Part shown: in pieces, positions 1 to 7,531 of the stretch
Position numbering within the stretch: position 1 is the first letter of the stretch
Layout of the letters: every line of letters starts with the position of its first letter
NCBI RefSeq assembly: GCF_021531715.1
Contig: NZ_JAFBIT010000001.1
Span: 124,001-188,000 of the forward strand
DNA from: Anaeromassilibacillus senegalensis
GTDB lineage: Bacteria; Bacillota; Clostridia; Oscillospirales; Acutalibacteraceae
Direction of reading: 5' to 3'
Length of the DNA stretch: 64,000 nucleotides
The notes under the pieces: model-generated
Seen by the model: the letters and a program-made list of their open reading frames with translations, nothing else
Database searches by the model: none
What the model was told of the DNA's origin: nothing
Translations under genes and position numbers: made by a program

Positions 1-1
1 C

Positions 2-1198
2 GCGCGTGTTGCAGCGGTTTCCTCCAGCAGCGAGCAGATCGGCAACCTGATTGCCGACGCGATGGATAAGGTCACGTCCGACGGCGTCATCACCGTCGAG
101 GAATCCAAGACGGCGGAGACGTACAGCGAGGTTGTCGAGGGCATGATGTTCGACCGCGGCTATATCACGCCGTACATGGCGACCGATACCGACAAGATGG
201 TTGCGGTCATCGACGACGCGTATATCCTCATCACAGACAAGAAGATTTCGAATATTCAGGAGATTCTCCCGCTGCTCGAGCAGATCGTCCAGAGCGGCAA
301 GAAGCTCGTCATTATCGCCGAGGATGTCGAGGGCGAAGCGCTCACCACGCTGATCCTCAACAAGCTGCGCGGCACCTTCACCTGCGTTGCGGTCAAGGCT
401 CCGGGCTTCGGCGACAGAAGAAAGGAAATGCTCACCGATATCGCCACCCTCACCGGCGGCCAGGTTATCTCCTCCGAGCTCGGCCTTGAGCTCAAGGACA
501 CCACGATCGCCCAGCTCGGCCGTGCACGTCAGGTCAAGATCGACAAGGAGAACACCATCATCGTCGACGGCGCAGGCAGCAGTGAGGCCATCAAGAGCCG
601 CGTCGGCCAGATCAGAAGCCAGATCGAGACTACGACCTCCGATTTCGACCGTGAGAAGCTGCAGGAGCGCCTTGCGAAGCTCGCAGGCGGCGTGGCGGTC
701 ATCAAGGTCGGCGCTGCAACCGAGATCGAGATGAAGGAGCAGAAGCTCCGCATCGAGGATGCGCTCGCCGCAACGAAGGCTGCGGTTGAGGAAGGCATTG
801 TCGCTGGCGGCGGCACGGCGCTCATCGACGCCATCCCGGCGGTCAAGGCATACGTCGATTCCGTCGAGGGCGACGAGAAGACCGGTGCGTCCATCGTGCT
901 GAAGGCACTCGAGGAGCCGGTTCGCCAGATCGCGACAAACGCGGGCGTTGAGGGCTCCGTCATCATCGAGCACCTTAAGGACAAGGCAACCGTCGGCTAC
1001 GGCTACAACGCACTCACCGATACCTACGGCGATATGATCGAGGAAGGCATCGTCGACCCGACAAAGGTCACGCGCTCCGCTCTGCAGAACGCTTCCTCTG
1101 TGGCGTCCACGGTTCTCACCACCGAATCCCTCGTCGCGGACATCAAGGAGCCCGCTCCGGCAGCTCCGGCAGCTCCCGACATGGGCGGCATGTACTAA
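2..1198 (+). CDS. groEL: Chaperonin GroEL (HSP60), 3' part; gene starts before the window
   Basis: This is the last ~399 residues of the ATP-driven 60-kDa chaperonin that folds cytosolic proteins inside a double heptameric ring with GroES. The frame is open from base 2, so the first ATG inside the window is internal. It covers part of the intermediate domain, the apical domain ([13 protein letters not shown], about residues 117-130 of the visible part) and the C-terminal equatorial domain ([12 protein letters not shown]). The usual GGM-type tail is short here (DMGGMY). Codon choice is strongly biased (AAG, CTC, ATC, GAG), as in highly expressed genes such as gapA and nifJ further on. A rho-independent terminator follows at 1314-1345. 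Confidence 0.98.
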   Translation, partial: ARVAAVSSSSEQIGNLIADAMDKVTSDGVITVEESKTAETYSEVVEGMMFDRGYITPYMATDTDKMVAVIDDAYILITDKKISNIQEILPLLEQIVQSGKKLVIIAEDVEGEALTTLILNKLRGTFTCVAVKAPGFGDRRKEMLTDIATLTGGQVISSELGLELKDTTIAQLGRARQVKIDKENTIIVDGAGSSEAIKSRVGQIRSQIETTTSDFDREKLQERLAKLAGGVAVIKVGAATEIEMKEQKLRIEDALAATKAAVEEGIVAGGGTALIDAIPAVKAYVDSVEGDEKTGASIVLKALEEPVRQIATNAGVEGSVIIEHLKDKATVGYGYNALTDTYGDMIEEGIVDPTKVTRSALQNASSVASTVLTTESLVADIKEPAPAAPAAPDMGGMY

Positions 1199-1271
1199 GT
1201 CCGTACGACGGACAACGAAGTTGCGGAATCGTTCGCTTCGCTCACTGCGCCGGTGTAAGAAATCGGCGCAG
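1199..1271 (+). other. groEL 3' untranslated hairpins
   Basis: Two hairpins precede the terminator. The first is GTCCGT(1199-1204)/ACGGAC(1208-1213) with an ACG triloop directly after the stop codon. The second is CTGCGCCG(1245-1252)/CGGCGCAG(1264-1271). Between them lies TTCGCTTCGCTC (1232-1243), which recurs inverted at 59158-59169. No gene is seen between groEL and position 1400. The function is unknown; mRNA stability is one possibility. Confidence 0.4.
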
Positions 1272-1313
1272 CAAACGCGGACACTAGGACGCTCCCGGTT
1301 TATAGCAATCAGA

Positions 1314-1345
1314 CCCCCGAAACCCTCTCGGTTTCGGGGGTTTTT
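1314..1345 (+). terminator. Rho-independent terminator after groEL
   Basis: Perfect 11-bp stem CCCCCGAAACC (1314-1324) / GGTTTCGGGGG (1330-1340), five-base loop, followed by TTTTT. Confidence 0.95.
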
Positions 1346-1399
1346 GCGTTGACGTCCCCTGCGCGATATGGTAAACTGAAACCGAAAGGGTGAGGCGAT

Positions 1400-1486
1400 A
1401 TGAAAAGGGCAAAGGTAATTCTGCTGTGCGCGCTTGATAACGAGTGCTGTATCAGCGCGGGGGTTTCTATTTCGACCATCTTGTGA
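1400..1486 (+). CDS. Possible 28-aa small ORF
   Basis: An ATG at 1400, preceded by a GGGTGAGG ribosome-binding-like sequence (1388-1395), opens 28 codons ending in TGA at 1484-1486. The product has a hydrophobic start (MKRAKVILLCALDNECC) and two adjacent cysteines. It is followed at once by a terminator-like hairpin at 1510-1559. No family is recognised. It could be a real small protein, a leader peptide or chance. It is the only gene candidate in the stretch between groEL and nfeD. Confidence 0.25.
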   Translation: MKRAKVILLCALDNECCISAGVSISTIL

Positions 1487-1509
1487 AAATTTCATCCCAT
1501 TTTCTTTTC

Positions 1510-1559
1510 GTGCCCCGAAAAACGCAGAATTCATGCGGGTTTTGGGGCACGGCTTTTTA
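1510..1559 (+). terminator. Probable terminator
   Basis: GTGCCCC (1510-1516) pairs with GGGGCAC (1544-1550), extended by an inner AAAA/TTTT pairing next to one bulged base, and is followed by a T-rich run (1553-1558). It ends the transcript that would carry the 28-aa ORF. Confidence 0.55.
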
Positions 1560-1579
1560 CCATATCACTTGGATTTCAC

Positions 1580-1608
1580 TTGCAAATTGCGCGGGAATCC
1601 TGTATGAT
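1580..1608 (+). promoter_or_regulatory. Sigma-A promoter for nfeD-SPFH operon
   Basis: -35 TTGCAA (1580-1585), 17-bp spacer, -10 TATGAT (1603-1608). Upstream of the GTG start at 1680. Confidence 0.8.
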
Positions 1609-1679
1609 AGGGGTGTACAAAACACAGACGGCAAAACGAAAACGTCTGTGGAATATGTCCGGGAAAGGAGAGGGAGAAT

Positions 1680-2117
1680 GTGGAAATTATGATTTGGGTG
1701 GCTGTCATCATTCTGGCGGTCGTCGTGGAAGCCGCAAGCCCGCAGCTCATTTCCATCTGGTTTGCTGGCGGCGGCCTGGTGGGATTGATCGCAGCCGTGT
1801 TCGGTGCGCCGCTGTGGCTGCAGGTGATTCTGGCGGCGAGCGTCACGCTGGTGCTGCTGCTCGCAACGCGTCCGTTTGTGCGCCGGTTTCTGGCAGACAA
1901 GGAGACGCATACAAACGCAGACCGGGTAGTCGGACGCGAGGCGGTCGTCACAGAAGCCATCGACAACGTGCTCGCCAAAGGGCGCGTCACGGTGCTTGGA
2001 GGTGACTGGACGGCGCGCAGTCTGGACGGCGTGGCTATCCCCACCGGTACGAAGGTCAAGGTGGAGCGCATCGAGGGCGTCAAGCTCATCGTTTCGCCCG
2101 CCGAAAGCAACAATTAA
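1680..2117 (+). CDS. NfeD-family membrane protein (short form)
   Basis: A 145-aa protein of the short NfeD type. Two predicted membrane segments (about residues 5-25 and 28-68, with a GG-rich turn AGGGLVGLIAAVFG) are followed by a soluble OB-fold-like domain (from about 85; VVGREAVVTEAI, RVTVLGGDWTARS, GTKVKVERIEG). NfeD proteins work with SPFH/stomatin partners in membrane microdomain organisation. The partner is encoded 20 bp downstream, which supports the call. The start is GTG at 1680 because AAAGGAG (1665-1671) sits 8 bases before it; the ATG at 1689 would be too far. The exact physiological role is not known. Confidence 0.85.
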   Translation: MEIMIWVAVIILAVVVEAASPQLISIWFAGGGLVGLIAAVFGAPLWLQVILAASVTLVLLLATRPFVRRFLADKETHTNADRVVGREAVVTEAIDNVLAKGRVTVLGGDWTARSLDGVAIPTGTKVKVERIEGVKLIVSPAESNN

Positions 2118-2137
2118 GAGGAGAAAGGAAGAACAAT

Positions 2138-3061
2138 ATGCCCATTATCGAAATCAATTATGGTCTGATCGCCCTTGTGCTGCTGATTGTTATTGTAGTA
2201 GCCGTTCTGATCTCGAACATCAAGATCGTTCCGCAGGCGCACGCCTATGTCATTGAGCGCCTCGGCGCGTATCACGCGACGTGGAGCACCGGCCTGCACT
2301 TTAAGATCCCGTTTATCGACCGCATCGCGAAGAAGGTCTCGCTCAAGGAGCAGGTCATCGACTTCCCGCCCCAGCCGGTTATCACGAAGGATAACGTCAC
2401 GATGCAGATTGATACGGTCGTGTATTTCCAGATCACCGATTCGAAGCTGTATGCTTACGGCGTGGAGCGCCCGATCTCCGCGATCGAGAATCTCTCCGCG
2501 ACGACGCTCCGAAACATCATCGGCGACATGGAGCTTGACCACACGCTGACCTCCCGCGACGTCATCAACTCGAAGATCCGCGTGATCCTCGACGAGGCGA
2601 CCGACGCGTGGGGCATCAAGGTCAACCGCGTCGAGTTGAAGAACATCATTCCGCCGAAGGAAATTCAGGATTCGATGGAGAAGCAGATGAAGGCGGAGCG
2701 CGAGCGCCGCGCGAAGATCCTCGATGCCGAGGGTGAGAAGCGCAGCGCCATCCTGATCGCCGAGGGCCAGAAGGAATCGGCCGTCCTGCGCGCTGAGGCT
2801 GTGCGCGAGACGAAGATCCGCGAGGCGCAGGGCGAGGCGGAGGCCATCCTCTCCGTGCAGCGTGCGCTGGCGGATTCGATCAAGCTCTTAAATGAAGCGG
2901 CGCCGAGCGAGGGCGTGCTGACGATCAAAAGCCTCGAGGCGTTTGAAAAAGCGGCCGACGGTAAGGCGACCAAGATCATCATTCCCTCGAATATTCAGGG
3001 TGTTGCAGGCCTTGCAGCCAGCATGAAGGAACTCTTCACGACCGATACGCCAAAAGCCTAA
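2138..3061 (+). CDS. SPFH/Band 7 (stomatin/QmcA-like) membrane protein
   Basis: A 307-aa protein with an N-terminal membrane anchor (residues ~8-28) and an SPFH domain (~30-200; ERLGAYHATWSTGLHFKIP, QVIDFPPQPVITKDNVTM). A long Ala/Glu/Arg-rich coiled coil follows (~175-240; KAERERRAKILDAEGEKRSA). SPFH proteins oligomerise at the membrane into scaffold assemblies that influence lipid domains and membrane proteases. The GAGGAGAAAGGAAG-type RBS and the tight spacing to nfeD make a two-gene operon. No convincing terminator is seen before the purine promoter at 3112. Confidence 0.93.
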   Translation: MPIIEINYGLIALVLLIVIVVAVLISNIKIVPQAHAYVIERLGAYHATWSTGLHFKIPFIDRIAKKVSLKEQVIDFPPQPVITKDNVTMQIDTVVYFQITDSKLYAYGVERPISAIENLSATTLRNIIGDMELDHTLTSRDVINSKIRVILDEATDAWGIKVNRVELKNIIPPKEIQDSMEKQMKAERERRAKILDAEGEKRSAILIAEGQKESAVLRAEAVRETKIREAQGEAEAILSVQRALADSIKLLNEAAPSEGVLTIKSLEAFEKAADGKATKIIIPSNIQGVAGLAASMKELFTTDTPKA

Positions 3062-3111
3062 AAGGTGCGGCCGTACAATTTCATCAATTTCCATAAAAAC
3101 CGTAAAACCTA

Positions 3112-3140
3112 TTGAAAAACGGCGCAAAATCCCGTAAAAT
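3112..3140 (+). promoter_or_regulatory. Sigma-A promoter of the purine operon
   Basis: -35 TTGAAA (3112-3117), 17-bp spacer, -10 TAAAAT (3135-3140). It gives a leader of about 180 nt before purE. Confidence 0.75.
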
Positions 3141-3192
3141 AGGGGTGTACGCGATTCAGGGAGACAGAACCCGGAGGTGGCATGGTTTGGAA

Positions 3193-3243
3193 ATGATGTG
3201 TGTTTGTTCCGTATCCGCCGCGGGGTTTTGCGACCAATTTTAA
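3193..3243 (+). CDS. Possible 16-aa leader peptide upstream of purE
   Basis: The RBS-like GGAGGTGG (3173-3180) precedes a four-codon ORF (ATG 3182, M-V-W-K). Its TGA overlaps the ATG at 3193 of a second ORF encoding MMCVCSVSAAGFCDQF. The stop (3241-3243) lies six bases before the terminator stem at 3249. The geometry suggests translation-coupled attenuation, and three cysteines stand out. There is no independent proof that it is translated. Confidence 0.3.
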   Translation: MMCVCSVSAAGFCDQF

Positions 3244-3248
3244 AATTT

Positions 3249-3281
3249 CAGGCTGTGTTCTGCGCACAGCCTGTTTCTTTT
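3249..3281 (+). terminator. Leader terminator (attenuator) before purE
   Basis: Perfect 9-bp stem CAGGCTGTG (3249-3257) / CACAGCCTG (3265-3273) with a seven-base loop, followed by TTTCTTTT. It lies between the promoter and purE, so it should control read-through into the operon. No known purine riboswitch core was recognised upstream. Confidence 0.75.
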
Positions 3282-3325
3282 GTATCCAGCCAGGGGCTGA
3301 GTTTTGTGGAAGGATTGGTGTTTTT

Positions 3326-3826
3326 ATGAGCAAAAAAGTAGCTGTTATTATGGGGAGCGACAGCGATTTCCCGACCGTCGCACCCGCAATCAAACGTCTG
3401 AAGGGCTTCGGTATTCCGGTGGAGGTTCGTGTGATGAGCGCACACCGCACGCCGGACGCTGCGGCGGAGTTTTCGAAGAACGCAAAGGCTGAGGGCTTCG
3501 GCGTCATCATTGCGGCCGCAGGCAAAGCGGCGCACCTCGCGGGCGTCCTCGCGGCACACACGACGCTGCCGGTCATCGGCATTCCGGTGAAGTCCTCCAC
3601 GCTGGACGGTCTCGACGCGCTGCTTGCGACGGTGCAGATGCCCTCCGGCATTCCCGTGGCGACGGTCGCCATCGACGGTGCGGACAACGCGGCAATCCTC
3701 GCGGCGCAGATGCTCGCCCTTTCGGACGACAGTATCGCCGCACAGCTCGAGCAGATGAAGCTCGATATGGAAAAGGGCGTCGCCCTCAAAAACGAAGCGC
3801 TGCAGGAAAAGGTAGCGGCGCTGTAA
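3326..3826 (+). CDS. purE: PurE, 5-(carboxyamino)imidazole ribonucleotide mutase
   Basis: A 166-aa cytosolic enzyme of de novo purine synthesis that converts N5-CAIR to CAIR. The motifs are IMGSDSDFPTV (substrate loop), MSAHRTP (catalytic His region) and QMPSGIPVATVAIDGADNAA near the C-terminus. The usual AGGAAHLPG motif reads AGKAAHLAG here, a variant of the class I family. The start ATG at 3326 follows GGAAGGA (3308-3314); an in-frame upstream extension from 3200 would translate through the terminator hairpin and is rejected. It is the first gene of the purine operon. No purK is visible in the window. Confidence 0.93.
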   Translation: MSKKVAVIMGSDSDFPTVAPAIKRLKGFGIPVEVRVMSAHRTPDAAAEFSKNAKAEGFGVIIAAAGKAAHLAGVLAAHTTLPVIGIPVKSSTLDGLDALLATVQMPSGIPVATVAIDGADNAAILAAQMLALSDDSIAAQLEQMKLDMEKGVALKNEALQEKVAAL

Positions 3827-3848
3827 ATTGAAAGGAAACGGTTCTTTT

Positions 3849-5078
3849 ATGAATAAGACAATTCTCAGAAAATACGCGAAGCTTATCGTGAAGATGGGCG
3901 TGAACATCAAGAAAGGACAGGGCGCGGTGCTCATGGCGGACACGGCGCAGGCGGATTTCGCGCTGATGGTTGCCGACGAAGCCTACAAGGCGGGCGCGAA
4001 GTGGGTCGACATCCGCTGGACGAACCAGGAATACGACCGGCTGCGCTACCGCAAGGAGAGCCTGAGAACGCTCTCTGCGACGCATGAATGGGAGAAGGCC
4101 CGCATGCAGCAGCAGGTGGAGGAGCTGCCCGTGCGCATCTGGATTGATTCCGATGATCCGGACGGCCTCAAGGGCGTGAATGTCGAGAAGATGCAGAAGG
4201 CCAACCTCGCGCGCATGAAGGTCAGAAAGCCGTACCGCGACGCGATGGAGAACAAGCACCAGTGGACGATCGTCGCGGTGCCGAGCGAAAAGTGGGCCAA
4301 GAAGGTCTTCCCCGGCGAGCGCACAAGCACGGCCATGAAGAAGCTCTGGGACGCGATCCTCGAGACGGTGCGCGTCACAAAGGATAACGACCCGGTCGAA
4401 GCGTGGAAGGCGCACAACGCCGCGCTCAAGGCGCGCTATGAGAAGCTGAACAGCTATCATTTTGCGAGCATGCACTATTACAGCCCGAACGGCACCGATT
4501 TCACCTGCGGCCTGATTCCGGGTGCGCTGTGGATGGGCGGCGGCGAAACGCTGCTCGACGGCACGTTTTTTAACCCGAATATGCCGACCGAGGAAATCTT
4601 CACCACGCCGATGAAGGGCCAGGCAGAGGGTACGGTCGTCGCGACGATGCCGCTCTCCTATCAGGGCAACCTGATCGAGAACTTCTCCATCACCTTCAAG
4701 GACGGCCGCGCTGTTTCCTGCAGGGCGGAGAAGGGACAGGAGCTTCTGGAGCGCATGATCGCGATGGACGACGGCGCGGCGATGATCGGCGAGCTCGCGC
4801 TGATCCCGCACGATTCTCCGATTTCGAACCTCGGCATTCTGTTCTACAACACGCTGTTCGACGAGAACGCCTCCTGCCACATTGCGCTGGGCATGGGCTT
4901 CCAGAACGTGCTCGAGGGCTTCGAGAACATGACGCTCGAGGAAGCGCACGAGAAGGGCGTCAACGATTCCGTGATCCATGTCGATTTCATGATCGGCGAC
5001 AACACGCTGAACATCGACGGCATCACGCCGGACGGCGAGACCGTACCGGTATTCCGCAACGGCAACTGGGCGTTTTAA
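3849..5078 (+). CDS. M29-family metallo-aminopeptidase (AmpS/PepS-like)
   Basis: A 409-aa cytosolic aminopeptidase of the thermophilic (M29) type, which removes N-terminal residues using a dinuclear metal site. The N-terminus (LRKYAKLIVKMGVNIKKGQG, then AGAKWVDIRWTNQEYDRLRY) is typical. The C-terminal half carries acidic and His metal ligands (FCDENASCHIALG-like region, NDSVIHVDFMIG). The start is ATG 3849 after AAAGGAAACG; a 7-codon upstream extension lacks an RBS. It lies 22 bp after purE and 43 bp before purM, so it is inside the purine operon, which is an unusual place for a peptidase. Confidence 0.88.
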   Translation: MNKTILRKYAKLIVKMGVNIKKGQGAVLMADTAQADFALMVADEAYKAGAKWVDIRWTNQEYDRLRYRKESLRTLSATHEWEKARMQQQVEELPVRIWIDSDDPDGLKGVNVEKMQKANLARMKVRKPYRDAMENKHQWTIVAVPSEKWAKKVFPGERTSTAMKKLWDAILETVRVTKDNDPVEAWKAHNAALKARYEKLNSYHFASMHYYSPNGTDFTCGLIPGALWMGGGETLLDGTFFNPNMPTEEIFTTPMKGQAEGTVVATMPLSYQGNLIENFSITFKDGRAVSCRAEKGQELLERMIAMDDGAAMIGELALIPHDSPISNLGILFYNTLFDENASCHIALGMGFQNVLEGFENMTLEEAHEKGVNDSVIHVDFMIGDNTLNIDGITPDGETVPVFRNGNWAF

Positions 5079-5121
5079 CCCGCCTGCAATATAACTACCA
5101 GCAGAAATGGAGAAAAACAGT

Positions 5122-6156
5122 ATGAAAAGCTTCAGCGATAGCTATAAGGCCGCGGGCGTAGACGTCACCGCCGGCTACAAATCCGTGGAACTGATGAAGG
5201 AACACGTCAAGCGCACCACGATTCCCGGCGTGGTCTCCGGCATCGGCGGCTTCGGCGGCCTCTTCCAGCCCGAGCTTACCGGCATGAAGGAGCCGGTGCT
5301 CGTCTCCGGTACAGACGGCGTGGGCACGAAGCTCGTCGCCGCCATGCTGCTCGATAAGCACGACACCATCGGCATCGATTGCGTTGCGATGTGCGTCAAC
5401 GACGTCGTGTGCTGCGGCGCAAAGCCGCTCTTCTTCCTCGACTACATCGCCTGCGGCAAAAACTACCCCGAGAAGATCGCCGAGATCGTCAAGGGCGTCG
5501 CCGAGGGCTGCGTACAGTCCGGCTGCGCGCTGATTGGCGGCGAGACGGCGGAGCATCCGGGCGTTATGCCGGAGGAGGAGTACGACCTCGCGGGCTTCAC
5601 GGTCGGTATCGTCGATAAGGACAAGATCATCGACGGCTCGAAGATGGTGCCGGGTGACGTCATCATCGGCGTGGCATCCTCCGGCGTGCATTCGAACGGC
5701 TTCTCGCTCGTGCGCAAGGTGTTCGGCCTGACGAAGGAAAAGCTCGAGACCTATTACGACGAGCTCGGCTGCACGCTCGGCGAAGCGCTGCTCCGTCCGA
5801 CGCGCCTGTATGTCAAGCCCGCGCTTGCGGCGATTGAGGCGGCGGACGTCAAGGCGATTTCCCACATCACGGGCGGCGGCTTCTACGAGAACATCCCGCG
5901 CATGATGAAGGACGGCTGCACGGCGAAGATCAACCGCGCGGCGGTGCCGGTGCTCCCGATTTTCGATCTCATCGCGAAGACCGGCAATATCCCGGAGCGC
6001 GATATGTTCAACACGTTCAACATGGGCGTCGGTCTGTGTATGGCTGTCTCGAAGGAGACGGCGGACGCGGCGATCAAAGCCCTGAACGACGCGGGAGAAA
6101 CGGCGTTCGTGCTCGGCGAGGTTGTTGAGGGTGACGAGGGGGTTATCCTGTGCTGA
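5122..6156 (+). CDS. purM: PurM, phosphoribosylformylglycinamidine cyclo-ligase (AIR synthetase)
   Basis: A 344-aa enzyme that closes FGAM to AIR with ATP. The signature residues are [13 protein letters not shown] (ATP site, ~60-75), [31 protein letters not shown] and GITGGG-like [13 protein letters not shown]. The start is ATG 5122 behind GGAG at 5109; an ATG at 5107 lacks an RBS. The stop overlaps the purN start by 7 nt, indicating translational coupling. Confidence 0.96.
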   Translation: MKSFSDSYKAAGVDVTAGYKSVELMKEHVKRTTIPGVVSGIGGFGGLFQPELTGMKEPVLVSGTDGVGTKLVAAMLLDKHDTIGIDCVAMCVNDVVCCGAKPLFFLDYIACGKNYPEKIAEIVKGVAEGCVQSGCALIGGETAEHPGVMPEEEYDLAGFTVGIVDKDKIIDGSKMVPGDVIIGVASSGVHSNGFSLVRKVFGLTKEKLETYYDELGCTLGEALLRPTRLYVKPALAAIEAADVKAISHITGGGFYENIPRMMKDGCTAKINRAAVPVLPIFDLIAKTGNIPERDMFNTFNMGVGLCMAVSKETADAAIKALNDAGETAFVLGEVVEGDEGVILC

Positions 6157-6776
6157 ACATAGCGGTGCTCGTCTCGGGCGGCGGCACGAATCTGCAGGCG
6201 CTCATCGACGCCGAAAAGGCGGGCAAGATTGAAAACGGTCGCATTTCGGTTGTCGTGGCGAGCAAGCCGGGCGTTTATGCGCTGGAGCGCGCGAAAAATG
6301 CGGGCATCGAGGGCATCGTGCTGGCGCGCAAGGATTTTGCGAACGTCGACGCGTACAGCGATGCGCTCGAAAAGCTGCTGAAAGAAAAGAAAACCGATCT
6401 CATTGTGCTGGCAGGCTTCATGACCATCACGAACGAGCGGTTCACAAAGGCGTTTGAAAACAAGATTATCAACGTCCACCCGGCGCTGATCCCCTCGTTC
6501 TGCGGCAAGGGCTTTTACGGCCTGCATGTGCACGAGGCGGCGCTCGCACGCGGCGTGAAGGTCTCCGGCGCGACGGTGCATTTCGTCAACGAGGTGTGCG
6601 ACGGCGGACCGATCATCCTCCAGAAGGCGGTTCCGGTGGAGCAGGGCGATACGCCCGAAACGCTCCAGCGCCGCATCATGGAGCAGGCGGAGTGGCAGCT
6701 TCTGCCCGAAGCCGTTTCGCTCTTCTGCGCCGGGCGGCTCGAAGTCAACGGCGCGGTTGTGACGATCAAGAAATAA
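6150..6776 (+). CDS. purN: PurN, phosphoribosylglycinamide formyltransferase
   Basis: A 208-aa GAR transformylase that uses 10-formyl-tetrahydrofolate. The motifs are [14 protein letters not shown] (phosphate loop, ~8-20), [11 protein letters not shown] with the catalytic Asn and His, and EVCDGGPII with the catalytic Asp. The start codon is GTG 6150, preceded by GAGGGGG (6136-6142) and overlapping purM. The length is normal for the family. Confidence 0.96.
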   Translation: MLNIAVLVSGGGTNLQALIDAEKAGKIENGRISVVVASKPGVYALERAKNAGIEGIVLARKDFANVDAYSDALEKLLKEKKTDLIVLAGFMTITNERFTKAFENKIINVHPALIPSFCGKGFYGLHVHEAALARGVKVSGATVHFVNEVCDGGPIILQKAVPVEQGDTPETLQRRIMEQAEWQLLPEAVSLFCAGRLEVNGAVVTIKK

Positions 6777-6792
6777 GGAATGGGGAAAAAAC

Positions 6793-7506
6793 ATGGAAAT
6801 TCTCGATATCAAAAAGGAACTGGCTGAAAATTCCTACCCGGGCCGCGGCATTGTCATCGGCAAGAGCGCGGACGGCACGCACGCGGTGATCGCGTATTTC
6901 ATCATGGGCCGAAGCGTCAATTCCCGCAACCGCGTGTTCGTGGAGCAGGGCGACGGCATCCGCACGCAGGCATTTGACCCGGCGAAGCTCTCCGATCCCT
7001 CGCTCGTCATTTACGCGCCGGTGCGCGTGCTCGCGAACAAAACCATCGTGACGAACGGCGACCAGACCGACACGGTGTTCATGTATCTCAAGGAGGGCAA
7101 GAGCTTCAAAAAGGCGCTCAAAACCCGCAAGTTTGAGCCGGACGCGCCGAACTTCACGCCGAGAATCTCCGGCCTTGTGAAGCTCAAGGACGGCGATTTC
7201 ACCTACAAGCTTTCGATTCTCAAGAGCTGTGAGGGCAATCCGGACGCGCCGCAGAGCTTCTTCTTCGATTACACCCCGGTGAACGGCCTCGGCCACTTCA
7301 TCCACACCTATAAGTGCGACGGCGCGCCGCGCATTCCGTCCTTTGAAGGCGAACCGAAGATGGTGAAAATCGAAGGCGACATCGATACGTTCACGAACGA
7401 CCTGTGGGAAAACCTCAACGAGGACAACAAGGTTTCGCTCTTCACGCGCTTCATCAACCTCAAGACCGGCAAGACCGAGACACGGATTATCAACAAGAAC
7501 AAGTAA
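6793..7506 (+). CDS. IMP cyclohydrolase of the PurO type
   Basis: A 237-aa protein of the archaeal-type IMP cyclohydrolase family. It closes FAICAR to IMP, the last step of purine synthesis, and is unrelated to the N-terminal domain of PurH. The recognisable regions are SYPGRGIVIGKSADGTHAVI, YFIMGRSVNSRNRVF and the C-terminal NGLGHFIHTYKCDG. The RBS GGAATGGGGAAAAAAC precedes ATG 6793. It is followed 25 bp later by a stand-alone AICAR formyltransferase, so the two activities usually fused in PurH are on separate genes here. The family call rests on sequence pattern and this context. Confidence 0.85.
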   Translation: MEILDIKKELAENSYPGRGIVIGKSADGTHAVIAYFIMGRSVNSRNRVFVEQGDGIRTQAFDPAKLSDPSLVIYAPVRVLANKTIVTNGDQTDTVFMYLKEGKSFKKALKTRKFEPDAPNFTPRISGLVKLKDGDFTYKLSILKSCEGNPDAPQSFFFDYTPVNGLGHFIHTYKCDGAPRIPSFEGEPKMVKIEGDIDTFTNDLWENLNEDNKVSLFTRFINLKTGKTETRIINKNK

Positions 7507-7531
7507 TTTTGGGGAAAGGACTGTTACGGTT

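Noticed and set aside
3200-3826. N-terminally extended PurE from GTG 3200
   Set aside because: The extra 42 codons run through the terminator hairpin and have no resemblance to PurE; ATG 3326 has a RBS.
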